A stretch of DNA of 31,645 bases from NCBI GenBank assembly GCA_958430865.1, contig CAUDNR010004158.1, positions 33,580 through 65,224 of the forward strand, in the 5' to 3' direction. This DNA comes from Entrophospora sp. SA101. Lineage: Eukaryota; Glomeromycota; Glomeromycetes; Entrophosporales; Entrophosporaceae. The stretch's first letter is position 1. Every line of letters begins with the position of its first letter. Positions 11,424 to 21,229 of the stretch are shown here, one piece after another. The notes under the pieces were generated by a model, which was not told where the DNA came from, made no database searches, and was given only the letters and a program-made list of their open reading frames with translations. The translations under genes were made by a program, and so were the position numbers.

Positions 11424-12513
11424 GCCAAGGAAACCAATATTTTTCCATTCTTCCTTTAGTTTCCATATCCTAAATATAGTAATATATATATATATATATA
11501 TCAGTTGATGAAATTTTTATATCTATAAAAATAAAACTTACAACTTCAATTTTCAATTCCTCTTCTTCTTTCTTTAAACAACTTACTACAATCCAATCCA
11601 TTCATTCTCTTGATCACTTACCCATGGATGAACAAAAATTGCAACGTCAAGTTCTTCACAAGTTTCCCATATAGGTTCCAATTCAGGGGCATCTAAATTC
11701 CAATCATTAATATGAGTACCGATCTGTATACCAACCAGTCCAAGTTCATTTATACATCTTCTTAATTCTTGTACAGCCAATTCAGGTGATTGCATTGGAA
11801 GTGTACCAAGTCCGATAAATCGTTTTGGATCTTCAGCACATACTTGTGCGATATGATCATTTAGATATCTTGCTAAATCAAGAGTATGTTGCGGTTTAGC
11901 TGAATAAGAAAACATTACAGGAACTGTAGAAAGAACCTGAAAAATTATTTATATATTAAAAAAAATGATTCCTAAAAAAAGCCTTTTTGAAATTTTGTTC
12001 GTACCTGCACATCAACTCCAGTTTTATCACAATCACGTACTCTTTCATCAGCAGACCAACAATTACACTTAATCTCACGAAAATTTTTCCCATCAAGAAG
12101 CATTCTAGCTTTTCCCTAATACGCATTAATCAATTAATGATGGTTTTGAATCAAAATATTATCATCATTAACAACAATAATAATAATACTTGCTTGTTCA
12201 TGATGATCCAATTGTATCCATCCACCATATCCATATTTTTTCTTTAAGTCTGGCCAATGTTTAGGAAGTATATGACTTTTATATAAATATTAGAAATTGC
12301 TAAATATTAACAACCAGTGTCGTTTCAACTTGTTAACAATGTTTTTTTTTTTAAAAAAAAAAGAAATACCAAGTTAACTTACGTGTGAATATCAATTTTA
12401 AGAAATTTATTTTTTGAAAAAACTTTATTATTACAATTGTTGTCAATGTGTTTTTGTAAAGAACTTGGAGCCGCAGTTGCATTGAAATTTTCATTATTAT
12501 CAAAGGCCTCCAT
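10692..12513 (-). CDS. 2-amino-3-carboxymuconate-6-semialdehyde decarboxylase (ACMSD), 8 exons, 378 aa
   Basis: ACMSD removes CO2 from aminocarboxymuconate semialdehyde. In the kynurenine pathway this diverts tryptophan carbon from quinolinate/NAD synthesis towards 2-aminomuconate semialdehyde. Exons (minus): 12513-12383, 12275-12194, 12115-12005, 11936-11622, 11469-11426, 11311-11299, 11211-11030, 10950-10692; phases sum to 379 codons. The metal site of this amidohydrolase-fold enzyme is complete: H43 and H45 (KIDIHTH), H211 (FVHPW), H261 (FAHGGG) and D328 (GSDYPFPLGE). Other family hallmarks are GYGGWIQLDHH, TGVDVQVLSTVPVMFSY and GNALRFLGLE. The N-terminus has about 35 extra Asn-rich residues before the core. 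Two introns (12116-12193 and 11312-11425) need GC donors, and one exon is 13 nt long. I am near certain of the family; the microexon join is inferred from the conserved PWLIGMP motif. Confidence 0.93.
11299..11311 (-). other. 13-nt microexon of the ACMSD gene
   Basis: The minus-strand sequence GCTGATTGGAATG is flanked by TATTAG on its 5' side and GTAGAT on its 3' side. Joined to an upstream exon ending CCTTG and a downstream exon starting CCTTGTGAG, it restores the PWLIGMPCETT stretch, which the family has at this place. Without it the protein would lack LIGM. Confidence 0.7.
11312..11425 (-). other. Probable GC-AG intron ahead of the microexon
   Basis: The donor is TTG|GCATGT and the acceptor TTATTAG. 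The competing GT donor two codon positions later (CAT|GTATAT) puts the microexon out of phase, so the GC donor is preferred. The donor departs from the best GC consensus at two positions. The intron contains the (AT)n run at 11393-11420. Confidence 0.55.
11393..11420. repeat. (AT)n microsatellite inside an ACMSD intron
   Basis: An uninterrupted run of about 14 AT units lies in the intron after exon 5. A shorter run lies at 11481-11500. Confidence 0.9.
12116..12193 (-). other. GC-AG intron in the ACMSD gene
   Basis: The upstream exon ends GAACAA and the intron starts GCAAGT, a full match to the GC-donor consensus; the acceptor is GTATTAG. The overlapping GT (GCAA|GTATTA) would shift the phase and hit a stop, whereas the GC donor gives DHHEQGKARMLLDG in frame. 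Confidence 0.75.
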
Positions 12514-12978
12514 TTTGATTTAATTATTATGATTATTATTTATTGTTTTTTTTAATAAATTCAATATTTAATCCGTGAAAATTCTCATTAAAAAACAAAA
12601 TTTATTTTAAATGAAAGAATTGTTACGCGACCATACAAAACTGTGTATATTTTTAAACAATACTAATCTATTATGCATAAACTCCGTTAACAATCAATAT
12701 TGTGAGAAAATTGAGAGGGCGCAACGGTGCGTGACACGTTATACGGCATCTGTGCGATGAAAAATATGCATAAAACAAAAAATCCCGAAACTAAAAATAT
12801 TTACAAATAATACATCATGTTCTTTAAAATAGCACTCAAGTTGACTCTCTCGACAAGATTTAAATAAAAAATAAAAAAAGAGAAATATTGATACTTTGAG
12901 TAATCATTTAATGATATCATTAATTATTTTTCCCGATTATGGAATGTGCGCATGTAGATCATGTCACATTGAATTTAC
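12514..12978. other. 5' flank of the ACMSD gene
   Basis: The spacer should hold the ACMSD promoter. It is AT-rich with short GC-richer patches (12715-12745). No gene is seen. Confidence 0.5.
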
Positions 12979-13070
12979 CAGGGTTGGCAAGCGTAAACCC
13001 AATAATTGTCTTGACTAAACTTGACTTAACGTATGACTAAATAGTTTAGTCAGTTTAGCCAAGTTGCTCA
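12979..13070. repeat. hAT-like terminus with an adjacent hairpin
   Basis: CAGGGTTGGCAA at 12979-12990 resembles a common hAT terminal repeat. At 13034-13052 lies a perfect palindrome (TGACTAAA, TAG, TTTAGTCA), extended outward imperfectly to about 13018-13066. No matching other end was found, so this is probably a solo end or fragment. A 76-codon minus-strand frame across it has no coding character. Confidence 0.4.
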
Positions 13071-14404
13071 TTTGAGTTACGCGGCCAGCCTTAAATTTTA
13101 TACGCTGAATGAAAGTTTCAGCGACTAGGTGACTTGCAGTATTAGTATATATTTTTGATACAGAATCCCAACTAGTATTAGTACATGTAATCATATATCC
13201 CATTTCAACCACAGCTATTTGATATATCAAGTGTGAAGATATCATACTGAGTGTGTATACTATCTATCAAATCCAATACCTAAATTCAATAAGGTTGCGG
13301 AATGGGAATCTGTATAGGCGCAGAAAGGACTATTCTATTAAATCAAAAATTGATTTTAAGGGAACCAACCAAACAAAGATTAAATGGAAAATCAGGGGGG
13401 ATCCTATTGGTTGATAAATGATCTGATTTATCTTTAGAAAATACAGAAAATATTCGATTTCTAAAGTAAAAAAGGGTACTTACTCTTTGCTAACTCTGCT
13501 TCCCAAAGTTTATATTTGATTTAGTACTTATAATAAGCATTATGACAAAGTAATAGTCATGATTATTGATCACGAAAATTATCTTCTCATTTTATTAAAA
13601 AATCGCAGATTTGCATTTTTTTTGTTAATTAGAGGAAGAGATGTTTACAATCTATGGGAGACACATAAAATAAGAAAATTAGTCTAAAAGTCGTTATTGT
13701 TATTATTATTACTAATCGCGTTTAACGAATTTTATGCCGAGGTTTGACTGTACTACTATTTATTATTAATGATTATGCTTAATCTCTAACCTATTTTGTT
13801 ATAAATATGTGTGGCTTTGTTTATTTTATAGTGGCGGCAGAAAAAACGGACAATGAAATAAAATCAAATCATAATCATGGATTGTTCTTTTTTTTCTCTT
13901 GTATGACTTGGTTGGTGTTTCTTGACAACAATTGAGTTTTGTTTGAATGACCCATCTAACCACAAATATGTATATATATACATATAATCAATCTTTCATT
14001 TGGTTCGCACTCTTAAACAAAATAATACAAATCTTTTTTTTTTTTGATTTGCATTCAAAAACTTATTCATCTATTATATCCTTAATGTATTATCAAGAGT
14101 GCAAGCGGAGAGAAAGTCTATACAGGTATTGTTTATAGTAGAATAGACGATGATGAATTTACCAAAATAAACTTCAATGCATTTAGAAATAATCAAGGAG
14201 TAATGAGCAGGGCTCTTTTTTTGGAATTCGCTGGATCTCTTTTCGTTTGATTTTAATCGCTTGAAGGTTACAGTAGATAGGGAAGTCTTGGTTAAATATA
14301 TAAGGTTGAGTTATTTTCATCGGAATGGCCCGAAAGAAATATTTTTACATTAGTAGTAATAATACATATTGCACGAAAAGCCCTTGACATAAGTAAAAGC
14401 CCTT
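13071..14404. other. Intergenic; solo MITE-like end at 13727-13750
   Basis: The segment ending GAGGTTTGACTG at 13750, followed by TA, is the inverse of the terminus at 847 and looks like a right end of the same pogo-like MITE family; no left end is visible. At 14385-14435 the repeat copy B begins with tandem CTTGACRTAAG-like units. No gene is supported. Confidence 0.4.
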
Positions 14405-14545
14405 GACGGAATTAAAAATGCTTGACGTAAGTAAAAACACTTGATACAAGCAGCAATAATGATAATGATAACGATAAAATAGGATTATCAAAAGCTCCAA
14501 ATTATGTGTCCCAGGGATGAATAAAGAATTATTATATTATTTTGT
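14405..14545 (-). repeat. Dispersed repeat, copy B (inverted relative to 8971-9105)
   Basis: Read on the minus strand, the segment shares TATAATAATTCTTTATTCAT, a GGGACACA block, TTTTGATAATCCTATTTTAT, the ATTATCATTATTGCT stretch and repeated TTACTTACGTCAAGCA-like units with copy A. The ACMSD gene lies between the two inverted copies. Confidence 0.75.
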
Positions 14546-15438
14546 GATGGGTGTCAAAAGAAAAATATCAGTGCCTCTAATGAGTAAGTTATTGTCAAGA
14601 TAGTTGTGATCATCATCATCATTCTAGTTGTTTTTAAATTTTTTATAATCATAATCCACTATTAATGAAGAAAATTTTAATTGCCAAATTAGTGGAAAGA
14701 AAAAAAGAACCTGATTTAACAAAAGACAAAGTCGAAAGTCAAAACTATTCTACCAACTCCGCCCTTGTAAATTTTCCATTAGTTGCAGGCCCAAAATATA
14801 AGCAAACGTAATCACATGATTTAAAAATATGCAAATCGTTTGATCACGTTTTTTAGAATTGCAGATCAAAATGATTGGTCACAACTAATTTTTTTATTTT
14901 CCCAATTCTTTAGGAAAATAGAAAAAATATATATTATACATTACTATAAAAAAAAAAAAAAAAAAAGAAAACGAGTCACATAGTCTCTATTTCTCTATTT
15001 CTCCATTATACTTTGATAAATTTATTATGCTTATTTATATATAAAATAGCAAATTCGCTTTTTTTTTTTCCTTTTATAAAATCTTTAATTTTGCAAATAA
15101 AAATTTTTGTTTCCTAAAAATTCAATACTGTACAAACTAAAAAAACTTGAAGTGTAGAATTAATATTAATATTAATAAAAAGACATTTGTTAAATTTAGG
15201 AAATATATAAAAGAATAAAAAAAAAAGGTAATCAATCTATTTATTTTTTATTTTTTACAAGAAAAAAGGAAGTTTCAATGGTTATCATTTGAGTTTTAAA
15301 TTGTTTTGTTAATCATCTATCATCTGCAAAAAAATAATATTTATTTAGACATAAAGATTAACATTCAACAGAAAACAATCAGCAAAATATATATACATAT
15401 ATATATATTAAAATAATCTACAAATAAAAATAACAATA
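14546..15438. other. 5' region of the zinc-finger gene
   Basis: A long AT-rich leader with poly-A/T runs (14947-14966, 15060-15069) and an alternating TA stretch at 15388-15409 just upstream of the ATG. Part is likely 5' UTR and promoter. No other feature is seen. Confidence 0.5.
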
Positions 15439-16230
15439 ATGAGTGAATCAGATTCTGCTACTCCAACCTCAAATAGTTCTGATAATGATTCTAAAGTAAA
15501 CAATAATGGTGAAGATAATAATAACGAAGCCTCAACTACTAGTGATAATCTTTCTCCTACCAATGAAATTAAAAGATTATCATCAGCTAGTGCTGCAACA
15601 ACGACACAAATTGCACCCGCTAAAACTGACATCACATCTACTGAAACTACCACCAATGATACCGTTACTGCTACTGGAGACGTAGATAAAGCAACCATTA
15701 ATTCATCTAACAACACAAAGGCATTTGATGCTATACCAAAATCATCAACAGAGTATATGTTAAACAATTTACAGTTCATTTAAAAACATTGATTATCATG
15801 ATTATCAGAATTCCATATTCATTTTCTCCTCCCCATTCTCTATTATTCTTTAGTGATAAATCTGCCGTTGAATCATCCGATTGTGTTGTAAAAACTGAAG
15901 AAATATGGACTAGTAATAATAGTTCAACTTATCCCTTTGGTCCTTACCCTCCAAAACCAACAAAAACTTACGAAAATCATACTTTGGATCCTGTTCTTTT
16001 CAATGATCCTTCAATGAAATTAACTCCTGTAGCTGCTGCCTCGACTACTACTGCTCCAGTGAACTATTATGGTCAATCTCCGATTGGTTTGGCTCCACAT
16101 GAAACTGCTAATTATGCAATGGCTCCAACACCACAAGAATATGCATCGATTGCTGCTTTGAATGGCGGTGCAAGTTTTACTGTAACAAATGGTATTTCAA
16201 CTACAAATAACATTAATAATAATAATAATA

Positions 16231-16276
<46 letters not shown>

Positions 16277-16670
16277 GTGGCGCACCAGATAAACCACAAA
16301 CAATATCCCCAAGAGTATCCTCTCCTCAAGCTATGATGACCACCTTTAATTCAAGAACTATTTCATCAACTCCCAAAAGATATAAATGTGACATTTGTCA
16401 AAAAAGATTTACAAGACCAAGTTCTCTACAAACACATATGTATAGTCATACTGGTGAAAAACGTAAGTAATAATAAATTTTTGAATAGATACTTGTTGAT
16501 TATTTATATTTATATTTTTTGTTTTGTTTATACTAGCATTTAAATGCCCAGTAGAAGGATGTGGACGTCACTTTTCAGTTGTCAGTAATCTTCGTCGTCA
16601 CCAAAAAATTCATGGGAATAATAATGATGCATCACCTAATGTGACTAATGTGACACCTTCCACAACTTAA
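15439..16670 (+). CDS. C2H2 zinc-finger transcription factor (FlbC-like finger pair), 4 exons, 319 aa
   Basis: A presumed nuclear DNA-binding regulator. Exons 15439-15752, 15854-16191, 16289-16462 and 16537-16670 join in phase to 320 codons. The first about 245 residues are Ser/Thr/Asn/Pro-rich and disordered-looking, with a YPFGPYPPKP stretch. Two adjacent fingers close the protein: C251/C254/H267/H271 (YKCDICQKRFTRPSSLQTHM) and, after the linker TGEKPFK, a Cx4C finger ending with HQKIH. The finger pair strongly resembles those of fungal FlbC-type regulators, which control development in Aspergillus; that role should not be assumed here. The start is the first ATG after an AT-rich leader. 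Intron 2 contains the (AAT)n run; if it were not spliced, the frame would break inside the run. A large antisense frame over exon 1 is a shadow. The finger domain is certain; the target genes are unknown. Confidence 0.9.
16210..16274. repeat. (AAT)n microsatellite in an intron
   Basis: About 20 AAT units, interrupted by one extra A near 16231, lie within intron 16192-16288 of the zinc-finger gene. The intron has donor G|GTATTT and acceptor CACCAG, and its 97 nt account for the change of frame across the run. Confidence 0.85.
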
Positions 16671-17436
16671 AAAAAAAAAAGATTTTCATAATGTAAATTT
16701 CAAATTTGTTTTTACTTTGAATTTTTTAATTATACATCTTAATATAAAAATTTCTTTCGCACTCGTTTCTCTATTTAGATTTGATTTTTTGGTGATGAAA
16801 TATTAGAAGATTTTGTCAAGATAATATATTAATTATATATAATCTAAAATCATTATTCTTTTTAACTTATTTTTTTTTTTTTAATATATATATATATATG
16901 GTGAATTTAGAAATAAAATGTATCAAAGAATATAGGGAAAAAATATTATTATTATTAATGATTGATTCATTAATCTTTAAAAAACATTCTTAATAGAGGA
17001 TTATTCTATTTTTATATTTATTTTGTAGGTTCATTATGATAAATTATTTTCTTTTCAAATAAATATATTATTCTCCTAAAGTAGATTTTGAGTGCAATTG
17101 TAAATTTGTCCTCAGAACCAGAAAACTATAGGACAAAGACTATATTCGGATGAACAATTTGTTCATCATCGTCTTTTTTTTAATAATTAATAGATATGTT
17201 GTTGGCGTAAGAAAAAACATTCTCCATTTTTATCTGATTCCTCTTCCCTATATTCTAATAAATCTTACTACAAGTTATTTGGAAAAAAAAAATATATATA
17301 ATAACACTATATATAATAATGACAAATTATAAATGGTAATAAAATATATCAAAAATATCACATTTAGTCTCAGAACAGCATATTAATATTTTGAAAATAA
17401 TTTTGTCTCTGGTTTATGCAAAATTAAATAATACAT
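16671..17436. other. Spacer between convergent genes
   Basis: 3' flank of the zinc-finger gene and of the minus-strand gene fragment. AT-rich, with a short TA run at about 16885-16899. Nothing else is seen. Confidence 0.5.
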
Positions 17437-17794
17437 TTAATCCATCTGAAGGACTAACCATTCATTATCTATGGTATAATTCAATACAAATTCTTGCCTT
17501 GCTTAGAGTATGAGCAAAATAATAATTATTATTTTTTTTATTACCTGATTTTTCTACAGACAAGACTGATGATGAATTTGATAAAATTGAAAGACTTGAA
17601 TATTCACTGCTGCACATAGAAGATGAAGAATCAAATTCAAGATCCAAAATGTATTGATATGTACAACTTTTAATTTGTTTTTAATATTCACCTGTTTTCT
17701 TCTAACGGAAGATGACAATTCATCATTATTATCAGTCCATATATCACGCGAATCGAATACCTCTTTAAGTCTATTATTATATTTTTTCCGGATA
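17437..17794 (-). pseudogene. 3' end of an unrecognised gene, probably incomplete
   Basis: Three minus-strand blocks look coding. Block 1 (about 17794-17693, after a TTTAAG acceptor) encodes KEVFDSRDIWTDNNDE and ends RRKQ before a GT. Block 2 (about 17660-17545) encodes YILDLEFDSSSSMCSSEYSS and ends VEKS before GTAATA. Block 3 (17501-17437), after a CTCTAAG acceptor, continues in phase as ARQEFVLNYTIDNEWLVLQM and stops. Blocks 2 and 3 join well. Blocks 1 and 2 are out of phase with any acceptor I can find, and no 5' exons are apparent up to 18400. I do not recognise the family. It is either a truncated relic or a gene whose upstream exons I cannot resolve. Confidence 0.45.
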
Positions 17795-18462
17795 TTCTTA
17801 AATTAACATTAACAAGTAAATACCGACGATAGAGAAATAATAATCAATAAATTGATACAAGAATATAATTATTAATGCAATTTTTATGTATAAAGCAAGA
17901 GACAAAAATATTCTACATCACAAGACCAACAAATGATATTAGAATGTATTTATCACGAATATTACATGATCCTGTCAGTCAGAATCATGCAATATATTAA
18001 CTTTTTTGAATTGATAGTTTCTAAATGTTTATGCGAAGGCACAATTGGTTTCTTAAATTGTCAAGAAAATTATCCAGAATTACAGTAAGAAGAGCATTGT
18101 TAAATTTTTTTAAATTTTCATAATAATCATTTATCAAATACTTTTCACCAATAGCATAATATAAATAATATATAATCTTAATTTTATATAAATTTTTCAT
18201 TATGCAGTGAATTAATTAATTAATGCATCTTTGAGTTGTAATTCTTGAATAGAAATAGCAGCCAGCAAGTCAATATAACTTTTTCGTGTCATTAGAAAAC
18301 AATTATCATGCTTTACAAATTTACAAGTTGCTAGTTTCTTTGGAGGAATCAATAGTAAGGTTTACTTATTATTACAGCATGAATGAAGTGGCGATGTGAC
18401 GATCTTTTTACTAATATATCAAGAGTAAGGATTTGCAGAATTATCCTTACTACAGCTTTCTG
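17795..18462. other. Intergenic, 5' flank of the folate enzyme gene
   Basis: AT-rich sequence with no convincing exon on either strand; it should include the promoter of the downstream gene. Confidence 0.45.
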
Positions 18463-20052
18463 ATGAGCCGCGTTAATTCAATAAAACTTTTTAATTTTCG
18501 TTTATTGAATTATAATTATTATCATAAAAAAATAAAAAATCATGATAAGTTTCTTAATAGATCCTTTACCAATAAAAATAATATAGCAAAGATAATTGAT
18601 GGAACAATTATAGCAAAGTAAAAAAAAAAAATTATGGATAAATTATATCCAAGGTTTCAATTAATAATTTTAATTAATAATTTAACAAATTTATTATTTA
18701 GAAATATAAGAGATCTATTAGCCAAAGAAATCAAAGAAAGGTCCAGAATGACCTCAACAATAATATCACCACATCTTGTCATCATACAAGTTGGTAATAG
18801 AGAGGATTCTAATCTTTATGTTCGACAAAAACAAAAAGCTGCACAAGAAGTGATTAAGAATCATTAATATTACAAAATAAACTAATAATAATAATTCATC
18901 AACTATAATAAAAAAGTTTTTTTAACAATAATTTTTAGGTTGGAATCAAGTATACATTATGTAAAAAGGATGAAAATATTACAGAAAATGAGGTATATTT
19001 AATAATGTAATAAATAGATAAAAATAATTAATAAAAATTGTAATAATAGTAATTTTTATTACTTTAATTATAGTTATTGAAAATAATAAGTGAATATAAT
19101 AATAATTCATCGATTCATGGAATCTTAGTACAACTTCCTTTACCAAATCATATTGATCAAAAAACTATTACTGAATCTGTTGATCCAAATAAAGATGTTG
19201 ATGGATTTCATACTTATAATATTGGAAGTTTGGCAAAAAGAAGTAATCAACCTTTATTTTTACCATGTACAACAAAAGCAATCATTGAATTGTTAAATCA
19301 AGCTGGTAATAAAAAATTATTATTATTTTATTATGAATAAATAAATAAATATATTAATATTTATATCATAGAAATTGAAATTAGAGGTAAACAAGCAATT
19401 GTAATTGGGCGTAGTGATGTAGTTGTGAGTATTAATATTTACAAATGGTTTTTTTATGGAGGAAATTAAGGTTAATTATGCCTTTTTTATTTTATTTTGT
19501 TATTAGGGAATTCCAACATTTTTATCACTATCTCATCTAGATGCTACAGTTACTTTGTGTCATTCCAAAACTGAAAATTTAAATGAAATTGTTTGTATCA
19601 AATTAATTACACACATTCTTAGTTGTATATCGATATTATTTATATTTCAAATATTATATTTATATGTATATGTGTATATTACAGGTTAAAACTGGAGATA
19701 TTATTGTTGTGGCAATTGGAAAGCCGAAATTTATAAAAGGTGATTGGATAAAACCTGGTGCAATAATAATTGATGTTGGAACAAATCCTATCAAAGGTTA
19801 AATACAATTATTTTAGTACACATACACAAACATATATATATGAAACTTTTTATTAAAAATATATATTATTTAGATCCTAGTAAAAAATATGGTGTAAGAT
19901 GGGTAGGAGATGTAGATTTTGTTGGTGCATCAAAAGTAGCATCTTATATAACTCCAGTTCCTGGTGGCGTAGGACCAATGACTGTTGCAATGTTATTACG
20001 AAACACATTTGAAAGTGCAAAAAAAGATTTTCTAAAAAATAAAATAAAATAA
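18463..20052 (+). CDS. Methylenetetrahydrofolate dehydrogenase/cyclohydrolase (FolD family), 8 exons, 338 aa
   Basis: The enzyme interconverts 5,10-methylene-, 5,10-methenyl- and 10-formyl-tetrahydrofolate, supplying one-carbon units for purine and formyl-Met synthesis. Exons 18463-18617, 18702-18849, 18939-18992, 19074-19305, 19372-19424, 19507-19590, 19685-19796 and 19874-20052 sum to 339 codons. The N-terminal 40 residues are rich in Arg, Lys and Asn with a single Asp, as in a mitochondrial presequence. The catalytic pair Y91/K95 lies in NLYVRQK. Other hallmarks are [31 protein letters not shown] (nucleotide site) and the [10 protein letters not shown] signature. There is no formyl-THF synthetase domain, so it is bifunctional (MTHFD2-like) and not the trifunctional C1-THF synthase of yeast. 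An upstream in-frame TTG is not preferred over the ATG at 18463. Domain assignment is near certain; location is inferred. Confidence 0.93.
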
Positions 20053-20237
20053 GTTTTAATTGGATTAACACTTTTGGCAACTTTATAAATTTAAAATAGA
20101 TATATATAGATATATATTATTTGTTTCTATTTTTTATGATATAACATTTGAAATTGAGAGATAAGAAGTTAATTAAAAAAAAACAAGCACCAATAAATGA
20201 CTGTTAATATGAATGATTTTGTTAGATCACATTGTAG

Positions 20238-20369
20238 ATGTGCTACATGTTAGAAGAAAAACTGAATAAGTTGATACAATTGATGTTATATAGCTCGTCC
20301 TACACCACAATACTGATAGATGGAGAAGAACCATATGAAAAAAATCTACCATCATTATCTTCATCATAA
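20238..20369 (+). other. Small ORF, 43 codons, possibly a coding remnant
   Basis: An ATG-initiated frame encodes MLEEKLNKLIQLMLYSS and, later, ILIDGEEPYEKNLPS before a stop. Its composition is more protein-like than that of the surrounding sequence. I do not recognise it, and it may be a fossil. Confidence 0.25.
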
Positions 20370-20438
20370 TTTAATGATCATCCATACTAAGCTTATTAAA
20401 TGTTTGTTTTTGTAAAATGTTTTAAATGATTTTAAAAT

Positions 20439-21215
20439 TTATAAATCTGTCAATGTCTCTATCCTTGCTCCCTCTCTAAATTCAGCAGTAAATCTCAAAT
20501 CTTCTGGCCACATTTCTTCCTTATTCGCATACATTGCAGGTGATTAGTGAAATTATATTTTAGTGTTAATTTTTTAACTTGATATTGTATATACGCATCT
20601 CTGAACAGATGTCTTGATCGTGTTTCAATTACCTTTTTGAATGTTAAGATTAATTCTTGGTGTTTTTAAAAAAAATCAATTCTTTGGTTGAAAAAGAAGC
20701 TGTACCTTTTACAAGTCACTAATAGCACCTGATTGAAACCTTACCCCTAGCCTCACATCCTTTACAATCTCTCTTACCAGTCTCTCGAATGCAGCTTTAC
20801 TGAATTCCAACTCTCTTGTTCTTCTTCTTTTGTCTATGTTCTATTTTGATCATGATGTAAGTGATGTGAAAATATCTGAATTTGAATTTCTGAAAAGACA
20901 GAAAAAAATTTACATCATCAATTTCCTTCAGTTTCCTTCTCAATTTCCATTTCCTCATCAATATGTCTTCTTCATCAGACGATAATTCATCATGTGGTTT
21001 ATGGAACAATTGTAATAATTGTTTTGGCGAAAAATGTTAAAGGATGTTCCTAATTTGGAGTCAATAATCGTATTGCCACTAGAAACAAAGATATTACTAA
21101 TATCAATATCATCAAATCCAATAAATTCAATTAACAGCAGCTCTTTTTTCCTTTAGTTTCACCATTCTTGTCATTCTTGGACAATAATTTATCATCCTCC
21201 TGATTTGCTTCTCTG
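20439..21215 (-). pseudogene. Histone H3-like (possibly CenH3-like) gene, decayed
   Basis: Two minus-strand exons join in phase through a 73-nt intron (20841-20913, GTAAAT...AATAG). They encode an acidic stretch (HDELSSDEED), a basic stretch, then ELEFSKAAFERLVREI, VKDV and GVRFQSGAISDL. This matches the alphaN-alpha1 region of histone H3 (PFQRLVREI, RFQSSAV). A further exon from 20612 gives LFRDAYI, in the place of H3 SEAYL. The end (20530-20439), AMYANKEEMWPEDLRF, matches the H3 C-terminus (AIHAKRVTIMPKDIQL). A one-base shift near 20540 separates these last two blocks. Upstream, coding-like sequence continues to about 21215 with another frame switch near 21035, and no start codon is evident. 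I read this as a pseudogene of an H3-fold protein with a long divergent N-terminus; a CenH3 origin is inference. Confidence 0.55.
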
Positions 21216-21229
21216 TTACCAACATAAAA

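Noticed and set aside
13015..13245. 76-codon minus-strand frame in the ACMSD/zinc-finger spacer
   Set aside because: It runs through the hairpin repeat at 13018-13066, has no start context, splice sites or recognisable motif, and is best taken as a repeat artefact.
15408..15779. Open frame of 123 codons on the minus strand across exon 1 of the zinc-finger gene
   Set aside because: It is the antisense shadow of a Ser/Thr-rich coding exon (hence Val/Leu-rich). The plus-strand exon splices in phase to a clear two-finger protein.
16200..16280. Apparent frameshift of the zinc-finger gene within the (AAT)n run
   Set aside because: A GT-AG intron (16192-16288, 97 nt) explains the change of frame and gives one continuous 319-residue protein.
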